A model generated the notes under the pieces. It was given only the letters and a program-made list of their open reading frames with translations. It was not told the DNA's origin and did not search any database. From NCBI GenBank assembly GCA_031841125.1, contig CM063109.1:6796321-6860320 (forward strand): 64,000 bases of DNA. Direction: 5' to 3'. Each line of letters opens with the position of its first letter. The stretch's first letter is position 1. Made by a program: the position numbers and the translations under genes. Positions 23,736 through 33,370 of the stretch are shown piece after piece. Origin of the DNA: Acanthococcus lagerstroemiae. Taxonomy: Eukaryota; Arthropoda; Insecta; Hemiptera; Eriococcidae.

Positions 23736-24639
23736 AGCATCATTACTTCATGGGCAGTTTTGAAAGAGCGTACATAAGAACATAATCTCTGTAATGTATC
23801 AATACTTTACTTTATGCTTTCATTAAATTTATTGTTGCAGATTCTTATTGACTGGAACTCTAACCAGCCGCTAAAAATAAAAATGTAAAAGGAAATTTTA
23901 AATAAAAATTCTGTTTACAAAATCACAGGATCAGTTTTCTATTCAACTTACAAGGGCTATTTGCCAAAGAATCTTCTTACCTAATTTAGTTTCAAAATCA
24001 CTGTAAAATGATACCAATATTGCTTCTGAAAGGGAGGGGCACATTTTTTCACGGGCTACGCTCCCGACCCCCACTCAAGTTGGAAATTCTACTAACATCC
24101 CCCCCCCCCCAAATGCTGATCCCTTCGCTACGCCTCTGAGTTCGTACTATGTAGTATATTCACGAAGGAAGAAGAACATTTATGAACAATTTTTACAGAC
24201 GAGCGACTACCTACGGAAAAGTGAAAGGCAGTTGCACACTTCTGACTCAGAATACCTATATCCTGAATACTTTTAACAACCTATGACTTCTCAACCCTCC
24301 ATTCACACAAATCGACTCGCCAACTCATAAAATAAATACCTACTCGTAATTTTTCCAACTTTAATTATAATTTGGACGTTTATTATGCTGTTTCCCTTCA
24401 TGCTTGTGTTGTGTCATCTTATGGGACAGGGTTCCTAAGATGACGCATTCAACTTTTTTCATAAATCTGATCTCTGCTGTACTCGAACGGGTACCCAATT
24501 TATACTTCTCTTAGGGATACTGCACATACCACTTTTGGTAACAACATATGACGAAATCTGGTGATTCTTGGATGATTAGGAGCTGAGATATGAAGGTTCA
24601 ACCGTTAGATGCGCCATCTTAGGTGCCGCTCCCCTGAGT

Positions 24640-25657
24640 CTCGTCCGGGTCGCTGGAATAAACTTCAAATTCTGGTAAGTTGATAACGTTTCTAGGTATC
24701 ATCATAAGTTCAACTTCTTGAATCAACGTTTTCGGTTACACACTGTGACTTTTACTATAGTTCTACAGAACATCGATTTACGTCGTAAAAGTGTCATCCA
24801 ACAACTTCTTCTTCCTTCGATCACACGAACATCTGTGTCTACGAATGAACCTACCTATAGTTGAATCAATTCAAACTGAATAATAAAATGACGGTCCTGC
24901 CCGGTAACCCGTGTTACTTCCAGGTATACAGCACCTAATTTAAAATGTTTGAGAAAATGCCTAAAGGTGTCAATACAAAAAGCTGTCTGTAGCAGCAGAC
25001 CACCCTGTCCGTTGGCAACCGAGTGAGGGCAACGCTCTATTAATTGTCGCAGTCATAATTCCTATTCGTAACTTTGTTCGTATTGGCATCTCGAATACTT
25101 CGCACGCACGCACGCCGACGAAAGCAAAAAACAACTCGAACCACCTTCAACTGATGAATGAATAAACGTTGTACCAGGTACCAGTTTAGTCGCTAATAAC
25201 AAACCCAGCATAATTGTAACTTATTATCGCGCTTTGGTGATTAGTACCAATGCCAATTCCCGACGGAATGTAACATTATAGTTGACCGACTCGACAGATA
25301 TACTACCGACGAGAATCGTGTAATTTAACCGTGGGCAAAATGCAGCGAGATGCAACGATTACCTCCATTGTTTCCTACAGGTACCTATGTGTGCATACAA
25401 GTACATGCAGGTACGCGTTAACGAACCGTCGATACATTGTGATCGTATCGCAGTTTTGTCATCCTGTAGATCATATACACGATTTCGTGGCTCCGAAAAC
25501 CAGTTGTAACCATCATCATTACCTCATAAGAATGTCTACATGCGTTGCTTTCAAACGTGTACGATATTTCACTTTTACAGACCCGGGAAGCCATTTTGAT
25601 TTATAATAGATGAGCCAGCGCATCGCAATTCAAATTTGTTGATGAATCGTCATGTGA
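24640..25657. other. Spacer between elements, no gene recognised
   Basis: Short ORFs only. GCACGCACGC and ACAGGTACC-like words occur, but I see nothing that supports an exon or an RNA gene. Confidence 0.35.
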
Positions 25658-27539
25658 GGGTAATTCTAAAAAAAAAAAGCAATTTTCATAGAGTAAAATT
25701 TTCCATTCAAAAAGTTTCTGTTTGGGGGAATTTGAAGGTGGAATTTATTGTTTGTGTGTCCCACAAGACATAAACACCCTTCTGCTCAATTCATGTTGAC
25801 CAGGGGAGGGGGCAGAGCATTTTAAAATATTATCTATCCACGGCATGAGAACTTCTCATGCCGTGGCTATTCTCCAATGCTGTGGCTCAGTAAAAATGAG
25901 CCACAGCATTGGAAATTCTTATGCCGTGGCCAGATGTTATTCAACTTCAAACTTTCAACATGAAGAGAAGATATATTATGCTGTGGTATTTAACCTGTTG
26001 GAGAACAATGACCAACGTTTATTAGGTAAGTATTGAATGGTGGGGACTAGTTGAAAAATTATACTTATTATAGGTATTACAATTTATATGTTTCATTCCA
26101 GGTTTAAATTGTGTTAAAAACTTACCCACTTATCTCAGTGCAAAAATTATGTGGAGAACCATGTTTTAGGAGTAAGGTACCAGACTGCAGTTGAATCCCA
26201 TACAAAGGACAGGTAATGAAACAGTCACAATATTTTGAAAAATCTTGTTAAGTTGAATTTGAAATGAGATTAGGACAGTACTCATTAATCAAACAAAAAA
26301 TTAACACAGAGAAATAGCCTTAGACTTATTCTGACTAAAAATTTAGGACCACTTTCATAAAATCACGGAATTGCTCACTTAAAATTACTAAATAAATCTT
26401 TGATATTTACGACTAGCAGACAAAATCATTATATTTAAACAAAAACTCAATGAACAAACTTGTAAAAATATCAAAATACTCTCTAAGCAAGATGAGACAC
26501 TTTTGCATGAAATTAAATGTTTCTCTTAATATTATTTAGTTAATAGTTAACATAAAATTTTGGATAAGACTCGTTTGCATACATTGGATCATTTTTGATA
26601 CCTAGCAGTCGCTTCCTCTCGGCAATTTTCTTTCGCTTCAATCGTTCTTTATGGGAAAGGGCCACTGATAAACAAAAATTAAGCAGGTTTAAATGAACAA
26701 GTACATACATTTCACTTTCAAAATCTCATGTCGTGGTTATCACTTTCCAATGCCGTGGTCAGTGGAAGCAGTTTATGCCACGACATAAGAGACAAAAAGC
26801 AAAACACGACATTGGAAAATTTTCAATAATTCTATTTTTCTACAGCCTTAAAGTATTTTCAAAGCTACTTTTCAATCTTAATTTAATCACACGTACTAAT
26901 TAAGGGTTCTCCTTCTTGTTTCAGGTGAAAATCCTATCATTTTGGCGGAGAACGAACAGCCACGCTATCGGATACCAAAAATTGTACACAACATTAATTT
27001 CACTGATTTATTATTACAGAATCGATAAGGCGTACAGTATCCAAGATCTAAAATGTGGATTATGTTATCACTATTCAAACGAAGCCATTCAGCTTCGCAG
27101 CCGCATGAAACATGTAAACAGTGTGCCAGAAGAAGCAACTTAAAAAATGGCCACGGCATAGGAACAAAAACCCAGTTACACAACTAAAAGCTCTCCTCTG
27201 GGTCACATAGAAAACTTTTTGTCCATTTTGTAGGTGTCTGTCTTTGCTTTAACCCTTCCAATAATATTTATATTGATTTCCCGTGAAATAATGCCTAATT
27301 AACATCATTATGGAGATTTTTATAAAATAAAGACTAGTGAGTTACAGCCACGGCATTGGAGATTTCGAGGATTCTGAAGGATTTTTTGAAATTAGGAGAG
27401 GGGGCATATTATTTCTAATTGTTGAAAAAAGTGAGGGACACGTTGCTCTACAACACAGTAAAAAAAAAATTGGAAAACGTGTTTAGTTGTTGAGAATTGC
27501 ATTGGTACCTGAAAATTGCTTTTTTTTTTAGAATTACCC
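25658..27539. mobile_element. 1.88-kb TIR element with internal CCACGGCAT motif array
   Basis: The first about 33 bases (GGGTAATTCT, an A run, then GCAATTTTCA) return inversely at the right end (about 27,509-27,539). GTGA stands directly outside both ends (25,654-25,657 and 27,540-27,543), possibly a 4-bp target duplication. The interior holds twelve copies of a 13-bp motif and two short coding-like stretches: N-L-L-E-N-N-D-Q-R-L-L-G near 26,005, and, after a CAG acceptor-like site near 26,924, P-R-Y-R-I-P-K-I-V-H-N-I-N-F. I do not recognise the protein or the superfamily. Confidence 0.65.
25838..27360. repeat. Twelve copies of a CCACGGCATnnGA motif, two as perfect hairpins
   Basis: Plus-oriented copies lie at 25,838, 25,901, 26,778, 26,804, 27,151 and 27,348. 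Inverted copies lie at about 25,854, 25,873, 25,917, 25,976, 26,724 and 26,746. The first two form a 14-bp-arm palindrome with a single-base loop (25,838-25,866). The next two form a 16-bp perfect stem with a 7-base loop (25,874-25,912). Copies cluster near the two ends of the host element and once in the middle-right, as protein-binding sub-terminal sites often do. Confidence 0.75.
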
Positions 27540-28059
27540 GTGAAAAGACGAGACGCTGAGACCATTTCAGGCTGAGACTTCCGATGTCAACTACCACAAC
27601 AATCGAGAGGGATTAAACAACTGAGATCTCCATTTAGTCCACATGAATTAGGTTCTAACTAGGAAAAAAATTATAGAAAGCTAAAACTCGGTATACACTG
27701 GTCTAATTATGTGTCCTGAAAAACATACTAAAAGTCCCAACGAATCCGGCGCCGTCCCCTAGGGGTCAAAAATGGGGGCGTAAAACAGTTTTTTGCTGAT
27801 ATCTCGTTAAAATTTGAGTTTAGAAAAGAAAAGTTAAAACAAATGTGATGGAGAATTTAAAAAAATACATTAAAAACTATCTCATACATTTTCCCATAGA
27901 GTGCGTATTTGTCGAATAAATTAATATCAAACGTTGAGATGTTTCCTCCGTGTATACATTTAATGGAACTCATTGTAATTGATGCGACGTAGACTTGTAC
28001 GCATACGAGAAGATTTATTTCAAATGCTCGCAGCAGTGATGGAATGAAGAGAATCACCC

Positions 28060-30265
28060 CCCCCCCTTCCATCTTCCGTGAAAAGAGATGTTGGAAAGTG
28101 AGCAAGTTCGTGCGAAAAGCAGATTTTCAGTTCTTCATAGGTTGTCTTCAAGAACGAGATTCCTTGGAAAAGTAAAAGAGGGTCGACAGGTATGACGCTT
28201 CCTCCTATACGAATACTACTGTTGATAGACCTTAATGACTTCACTATTTCCTAATTTTCGATCCAAAAAAACACACACACGAAAATTAACAATAAGTACC
28301 TAATAATCGTTGGTTTTCTCTTTTCTTCTTGTGGTATACATTTTATTTATTTATTTTATTTATTAATAAGCAGACGATACATTCGTTTTTCCGTACTTAA
28401 TATCTATTATGGTTGAGTCAGGGGGTAGGTGTTCCCCTTTCCCGGTATCGTCTCGCCCCATTTTTGGGCATAGGCCTCTCCGACGTCTCTCCATTTTCTC
28501 CGGATGGTCGCTTCCCTTCGCCATAATGATGACCTTACTTCTTTTTTGAATTCGTCGCACCAATGCGTCGCTGGCCTTCCCAGCGATCTTTTCCTCGTGT
28601 ATGGCACCCATTCCTCCACTTTCCTTTCCCATCTTCCCTCTCTTTGCCTGCTAATATGTCCCGCGTATTTCCATGTAAGTTTCTTAATGCAATATTCTAT
28701 CCCAATTAATCCAGTTTTTTCCCTTATATTGCTGTATTTTTTATTCCATCCTTCCGTTTTTAACACACTTCTCGCCATTGCTTTTTGTGTATTTCCTAAT
28801 CTATTAATTTCTGTCCTAGTCAAGGCCCAGGTTTGGGCACCATACGTGAGGACTGGACTTGTACAGCTTTCCCCTGCCTTTGTTTTCAATTTGTGCCTCA
28901 TTCTCCCTTATAAATCTCTTCAAGCCCCCAATAGCTTTTCCATCCTTTCATTATTCTCATGATCAATTTCTTATCCCTTCTATTTTTAAAAGACATTATT
29001 TGGCCCAGATATGTTACTTCATCCTTCCTTTTAACTTCTGTTCCCCCACTGTTACTGCTGTTTCCATCTTCCTATTTGTTAACAATATCGTTTTCTTACA
29101 ATTGATTTCCAGCCCCGCCTTTTTGCTTCCTTGATACAACCCTTCTCCTAATTGTTGTCTTTCTTCTACTGAATTAGCTATAACCACCACATCGTCCACG
29201 AATCATAAATTATTTAAATATTCTCCATCTATTCTTATCCCTTTTCCTTCCCAGTTCAATCCCCGGAAAATTTATTCTAACGTGCTATTAAATAGACTAG
29301 GGGAGAGTGGGTCACCTTGCCTTACTCCTCTCTCTATTTTGAATCGTTCTCTCACCTTGTCCGTCTTTATGTAGGCTTCAGTCCCTTTATACATATTTTT
29401 GATAATTCTGATGTATTTTGGGTTTATCCCCTGTTTCTCCAAAGCCCCCATGGGAAGTTGTGCTCCACTGTGTCGAAGGCTTTCTGAAAGTTAATGAAGA
29501 GGAGGAAAGCTTCTAGGTAGTATTCGTTCGATTTTTCTATTATTTGGTTTATTACGAAGATGTGATGTGATATACATACTTGTACCTCTTTTCAATTTTA
29601 GGTCGGAAAATGTTTTGCCAATCATGGACTGGACGCCAAGGTTTCCCACGAATACGCTTTCGTGGCAATTGACTGAAGCATTCACTATATAACACCTGTG
29701 GATAGGGATGCTATGTTCGGCGACTCTGGGAATGGGTTATGTGTCAAAAGCCACTGTGTTAATTTTTCAACATCTGAAGTATCACGCAAAATTCGAGAAG
29801 GACGTAGGTCGACATGTTTTTGCTTGAATGTTTCTTGCACCCTGTGTACTCCTCAACTTCTTCACAAATGGCCATAACAACGAGCATACTCAAAATCCAT
29901 TTTTGAATCACACTTAGCTGTATACCACGATCACGTGTCAGTCCTCCCCTGCTTTTTATGAGTCTCATCAAGGTCGGTTCGATGGTTATATCATTCCAAA
30001 TACCGACAAAGTAATTCTGACTTCTTCTTATGGTGAAATACTTCGAAAATTCAAAGTAGGTACTCAAAATCACCAATTTTGACTCGTAGGTGATAGGCAT
30101 CTTGTAGATAAAGGTGAGCAGTCTTAGCAGACGGTAAATGTCCAGCTGTATGGAAAAATTCAAGCATCTGCAGCACGCATTCAAGATGCCGCGACCAGAT
30201 ACCCATTCTTTATGCAGCGACAAATTTTTTTTACCAATTATACCGTTCGGAAATATTGAATCCAC
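28060..30265 (-). pseudogene. Remnant of an unnamed, transposon-associated protein
   Basis: Three pieces in order on the minus strand belong together. The first (30,265-29,759) contains G-L-T-R-D-R-G and W-I-L-S-M-L, then E-Y-T-G. The second (about 29,685-29,578) reads V-N-C-H-E-S and M-I-G-K-T-F-S-D-L-K-L-K-R. The third (about 28,250-28,060) reads I-P-V-D-P-L-L-L-F-Q and F-P-T-S-L-F-T-E-D-G. From memory these motifs resemble a multi-copy metazoan protein family seen in insects and cnidarians, usually annotated only as uncharacterised. Frame changes, stops and the LINE insertion make it non-functional. I do not assign a function. Confidence 0.5.
28342..29565 (-). mobile_element. 5'-truncated RTE-type LINE with target duplication
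   Basis: Read on the minus strand, the copy starts inside the reverse-transcriptase domain. It keeps Q-K-A-F-D-T-V-E-H, G-V-R-Q-G-D-P-L-S-P-S-L-F-N and F-V-D-D-V-V-V-I-A (the catalytic box, normally F-A-D-D). Next come G-L-E-I-N-C-K-K-T and the C-terminal tail G-A-Q-T-W-A-L-T, K-Y-A-G-H-I-S-R and L-G-R-P-A-T-H-W-C-D-E, ending near 28,407. An ATAAATA-rich tail follows. TGTGATATACAT (29,566-29,577) and TGTGGTATACAT (28,330-28,341) flank it, an 11-of-12 duplication. Stops inside show that it is dead. Confidence 0.82.
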
Positions 30266-30796
30266 AGTTTAGCTGTGGGGCCTCAAGCTTCTACCTCTGG
30301 CATATGAGTCTCAAATCATTGCATCAAGTCACTTAAGATCTCACTCAGACACGTAAATTGTTCGACAAAGTAAATAGAAATTAATGTATTCACGCGTGCG
30401 CGAGTCTACATTGCATCGATTACAATAAGTTGCATTAAATGTACCACATGGAGGAAACTTCTCAACGTTCGATATTCATTTATTCAACGAATACGCACTC
30501 TACGGAAAATGTGTAAGAACATTTTTTGTGTATTTTTTATTCTCTATCACATTTGTGAGAACTTTTTTTTCCTAAACTCAAATTTTGGTGTGATATAAGC
30601 AAAAAACTGTTTTACGCCACAATTTTTGCCCCGTACCAAGTTTCAGCTTTCTATGATTTTTTCCCTTCTTGTACTCTTATTTGGGCTAACTTATGTGGAC
30701 TAATGAAAAAACAGGACCTTATTGAAAACCAACGCTCAGCTATACTGAAGTCAATACCTGGCGGTGTATTCAAGGCCAAAATCATCTACTTAGGTA

Positions 30797-31716
30797 GGGT
30801 AAGGTTGCCTATTATAGACCAGTTCCTAATATGGACTCCCGGTTTATCTTGGAAGCTATTAGCGCTACCAAGCGGCAAAAAATATATGTTGTACATCTCT
30901 AGTCACCGATCAATATCATACAAAAAGTCGCTCCTCGGAAGCCGAAAAAAAAATTACAGCCAAAAAACGAAAATTGATGTCAACATTTTTTTCGTCTGTT
31001 TTTTCATTTATCATTTTCGAAAAATCCGTAATCAAATTTTTTCCTTTCCTGTAAAGTTGAGTACATTCCAAGCACTTTCAGAGGATTACTTCATTTTTCA
31101 AGTTGAAGCTTCCGTATTCAAGGTAAGTTCGTTTGAAAATTTCACTATATGGGACTTCAATATGGACCCCTTACACTCATGAGTTTTTTCAAGTTTTTAA
31201 ATGACTTGTTTTCAACTTTTGGACAATTTTTGGTTAAGAAAGATGTTAGAGGTGAGAAATGGATCATGTGCCGTAAGTGCTATTTGTGGGCTCACGAAGC
31301 ATGTGACGCTGCTATTGAAGAATTCAAAAGTAAAACGAAGTATATTTGTTCGGCTTGCTTGAATTTGTAATCCTCAAAGTATACTTTTTTTTTCTTATTT
31401 CTATGATTTTTACGTTCATTATGTATTGTATTGTTCAATAAATAAATTCATTTCACATTTTTCTACATTGAAAAAAAAAATTCATCTCAGGGGTACATAA
31501 TGGGAGCCCAAAAATTTGATTTTTCAAAAATGTACTTTTTTTTGGGGGGGGGGGAATCGCCAAAAATCGGGTAATGGCATTTTTCAAATTCTACTTAAGA
31601 GTGTTATAGCGAAATATCCTAGGTACAATTTAAGCCTATTTCCATCCGCCTAAGTGTCACTGGGGCCTTTCCAGAGTCCAAAAACAAGATGAGGTCCATA
31701 TTCGGCAACCTTACCC
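30797..31716. mobile_element. pogo/Tc1-type element flanked by TA
   Basis: GGGTAAGGTTGCC opens the element and its inverse GGCAACCTTACCC closes it. TA lies directly outside both ends (30,795-30,796 and 31,717-31,718), the duplication expected of Tc1/mariner/pogo. TAT-GGACC words follow just inside. A long poly-T/poly-G run lies at about 31,540. Only the last part of a transposase-like protein remains, so it is an internally deleted derivative of 920 bp. Confidence 0.75.
31230..31370 (+). pseudogene. C-terminal zinc-finger (PHD-like) remnant of a pogo-type transposase
   Basis: The plus frame ending at 31,370 reads E-K-W-I-M-C-R-K-C-Y-L-W-A-H-E-A-C, then Y-I-C-S-A-C-L-N-L and stop. The spacing of C-x2-C, W-x-H-x2-C and C-x2-C matches the PHD-like tail carried by many insect pogo/jerky-type DDE transposases. 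No DDE catalytic core precedes it. It fits the TA-flanked element around it and pairs conceptually with the HTH remnant at 2,112. Confidence 0.6.
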
Positions 31717-31784
31717 TACATACTTCCATTTTTCGGAATTAGATTTGTATACTAATCATACGCGAATCGATAAGACCATTCTGA

Positions 31785-32000
31785 CTGGGACGGAAATAAG
31801 GGGGTATGGGGGCAGCTTGCCTCCCAGCTTCCACCGGTGTGGGAAAATTTTATTAGATGGATCAAAAGTTGGAAAAATCCAGCAAGTCAAAGAGTTTTTT
31901 TTTAGCTAATACTTGATACTTAGGGGAACTTTGAGTTGAATCAGTTGGGAATTTAACAATTTTTGCCCCTTCAGAAAAAACTCTTCGCTATACGTCTCTG
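31785..32000. mobile_element. hAT-type MITE, GGGACG family, copy 1
   Basis: The 216-bp copy begins CTGGGACGGAAATAAGG and ends CTATACGTCTCTG. The flanks CATTCTGA (31,777-31,784) and CATTCTGG (32,001-32,008) match at 7 of 8. The interior (GTTGGAAAAATCCAGCAAGT, GAGTTGAATCAGTTGGGA) is clearly related to the copies at 51,911 and 32,732. Confidence 0.82.
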
Positions 32001-32599
32001 CATTCTGGAGGGAATAATTGCTACCCGATCCATTAGGTCAATGATACTCGTAGTTCAGAACACGGCGTTCGGGATACAGGAAGGTATTTAACATCATTTA
32101 GTAAATTTCGAAACGGAAATGACACTCGCGGTAGACCAACCGAAATCAGAGAAGATACGCTGAAAGTAGACGCAGCATTCATACCTTTGAACAACCGCAT
32201 CATATTTCAATCCAAATATCAAACTGAATCTGAATAATAGATGCGGATGCAATGTAGAAACCTGATTCCAAAGAAGTGATGTCGTTGGCAAATCCAGCAA
32301 AATAATAACTGATCGCTGTACACATCTATATGTCTTACATACAACTAGCTGACCTGCTTCCCCGCTCATCTAGACCGTGGGCTAAAGTGTGAGCAGACTA
32401 AGGTGAGCTGGCTGAAGTGATGAGTTGGCTTCAGTGAGATAAATGGAGGAATTGGTATTTAGCTCTGTAACGCAGCACAAATAAATTATTACTAATCAAA
32501 CTATTTAGAGCACAATTTCCCTCACATTTAGTTTCCAGACTTGGAACTAACTACATAACATATTATTTTTCGCAGGTATGTCCAAAAATATGCGTTCCT

Positions 32600-33020
32600 T
32601 GTACTGTAAGTTTACATTCCTCTTCCATATTGGACAGTAGTTTTGTTGTACTTGTATTCATTTCTAAACCCGCCTCTGCACTCCCTTTGTAAATTTTTCT
32701 CCTATTTCTTGTAGCATCTTTATATCCTCGTCAGGGACGTACCGGTGTGGGGGGGCAACTCACCCCCTATTTTACTCAGCAGTTTGGGAAATCAACCATT
32801 TCAGTCAGGCGAGTTGGAAAAATCCAACAAGTTAAAAAAGTTTTTTTTTTTTTTTTTTTGCTTCGTCCCTGAATCTTAGATGGTTCAGTTTTTCACCATT
32901 CATCTGTATCCCCATATTTTCCCGTTTCAGTTTTCTAAATATTTCTTCCAATACGCAGTTAAATAGATTCGGTGACTGCGGATCTCCCTGTGTCTTATGC
33001 TTTTTTATGGTTTCCAAAAA
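32600..33020 (-). pseudogene. RTE-type reverse-transcriptase fragment split by a MITE
   Basis: The minus frame from 33,017 reads T-Q-G-D-P-Q-S-P-N-L-F-N, then the Q-M-N-G-E-K-L-N-H-L-R-F that precedes the catalytic ADD box. The box itself is lost to the MITE at 32,732-32,871. Beyond it the frames continue with D-E-D-I-K-M-L-Q-E-I and, after a frame change, L-E-M-N-T-S-T-T-K-L-L-S-N, the expected downstream RT sequence. It is a small dead fragment. Confidence 0.7.
32732..32871. mobile_element. hAT-type MITE, GGGACG family, copy 2 (inside a LINE)
   Basis: The ends CAGGGACGTACCGG and GCTTCGTCCCTG are inverted partners. The interior shares TTTCAGTCAGGCGAGTTGG and AATCCAACAAGTTAAAA with the 51,911 copy, then a long T run. 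The adjacent 8-mers do not match, so the duplication has decayed or one end was trimmed. Confidence 0.7.
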
Positions 33021-33056
33021 CTGAAGTCTTTGGGATATGGGGCTGAAAATGCCCGT

Positions 33057-33370
33057 GAGTTACATTAATGAGAACGGAACAATATCCACGTATATATTAC
33101 GATCACGTTAAATTAGATGTAAGTATTTTGAGCTCGGGGTGAGGGGGGATCTGAATGAAAAATGGTAGAAAATGTTATAAACGAAACATAATAAGGCAGC
33201 TGCGTTGGTAGATGTTCAGATATTTCGGGGTGAGGGGTCCGGACCCCCTCCCCCTATGTCCGCCTCTGCCATCAGCTCTGATGGTACACCCACCAACCTC
33301 GAACAAACACACACCCACCCGCAGATAAACTAACACTTTTATATAGATGGTGACATGCACAAAATGCCTA
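33057..33370. repeat. Dispersed repeat, copy A (partner at 35,107)
   Basis: A block with TACATTAATGAGAACGGAA, ATTTTGAGCTCG, a C-rich stretch, CACCAACCTCGAACAAACACA and AACACTTTTATATAG recurs in the same order and orientation at about 35,107-35,545. It is probably the 3' part of a retroelement, but no coding part remains. Confidence 0.55.

Larger units (their letters stand above)
22552..24138 (+). mobile_element. Internally deleted hAT transposon
   Basis: TIRs CAGGGGCGTAGCGAA (left) and TTCGCTACGCCTCTG (right) match inversely at 14 of 15 positions. The flanks AGTCCGTA (22,544-22,551) and AGTTCGTA (24,139-24,146) match at 7 of 8, a hAT signature. The interior keeps scattered transposase fragments and carries a further MITE at 22,892-23,324. 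It is the only hAT element in the window that still shows coding remains. Confidence 0.82.
22194..24636. mobile_element. Outer TIR element split by a hAT insertion
   Basis: The left end carries GGGGGACGCACCTAAGATGG (22,194-22,213) followed by CGCA. The right end carries the inverse, TGCGCCATCTTAGGTGC followed by CGCTCCCC (about 24,610-24,635). Further copies of CTAAGAT-GCGCA lie inside each end (about 22,464 and 22,484 on the left, 24,432 on the right), so the element has sub-terminal repeats of its end sequence. Everything between 22,552 and 24,138 is a later hAT insertion. With that removed the outer element is only about 0.85 kb and non-coding. Confidence 0.65.
27633..30702 (-). mobile_element. 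3.1-kb element with about 300-bp inverted arms and an unfamiliar gene
   Basis: The left arm (27,633 to about 28,008) returns inversely in about 30,392-30,702. Both outer ends read TTAGTCCACAT and shared blocks include GGCGTAAAACAGTTTTTTGC and ATAGAGTGCGTATT. The arms agree at roughly three quarters of positions by eye. The left arm has about 80 extra bases. Between them a minus-strand gene remnant runs from 30,265 to about 28,060, interrupted by an RTE LINE at 28,342-29,565. The design (long arms around a gene) fits a DNA transposon, but I cannot name its superfamily. Confidence 0.7.

Noticed and set aside
25838..27360. A CRISPR-like array, because of the repeated 13-bp motif
   Set aside because: The motif is short, occurs in both orientations at irregular spacing, and the genome is eukaryotic. 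It is part of a TIR element.
28504..29134. Plus-strand ORFs of 91-152 codons
   Set aside because: They lie antisense to the RTE LINE coding strand and show only hydrophobic low-complexity sequence. The minus strand carries the recognisable protein.
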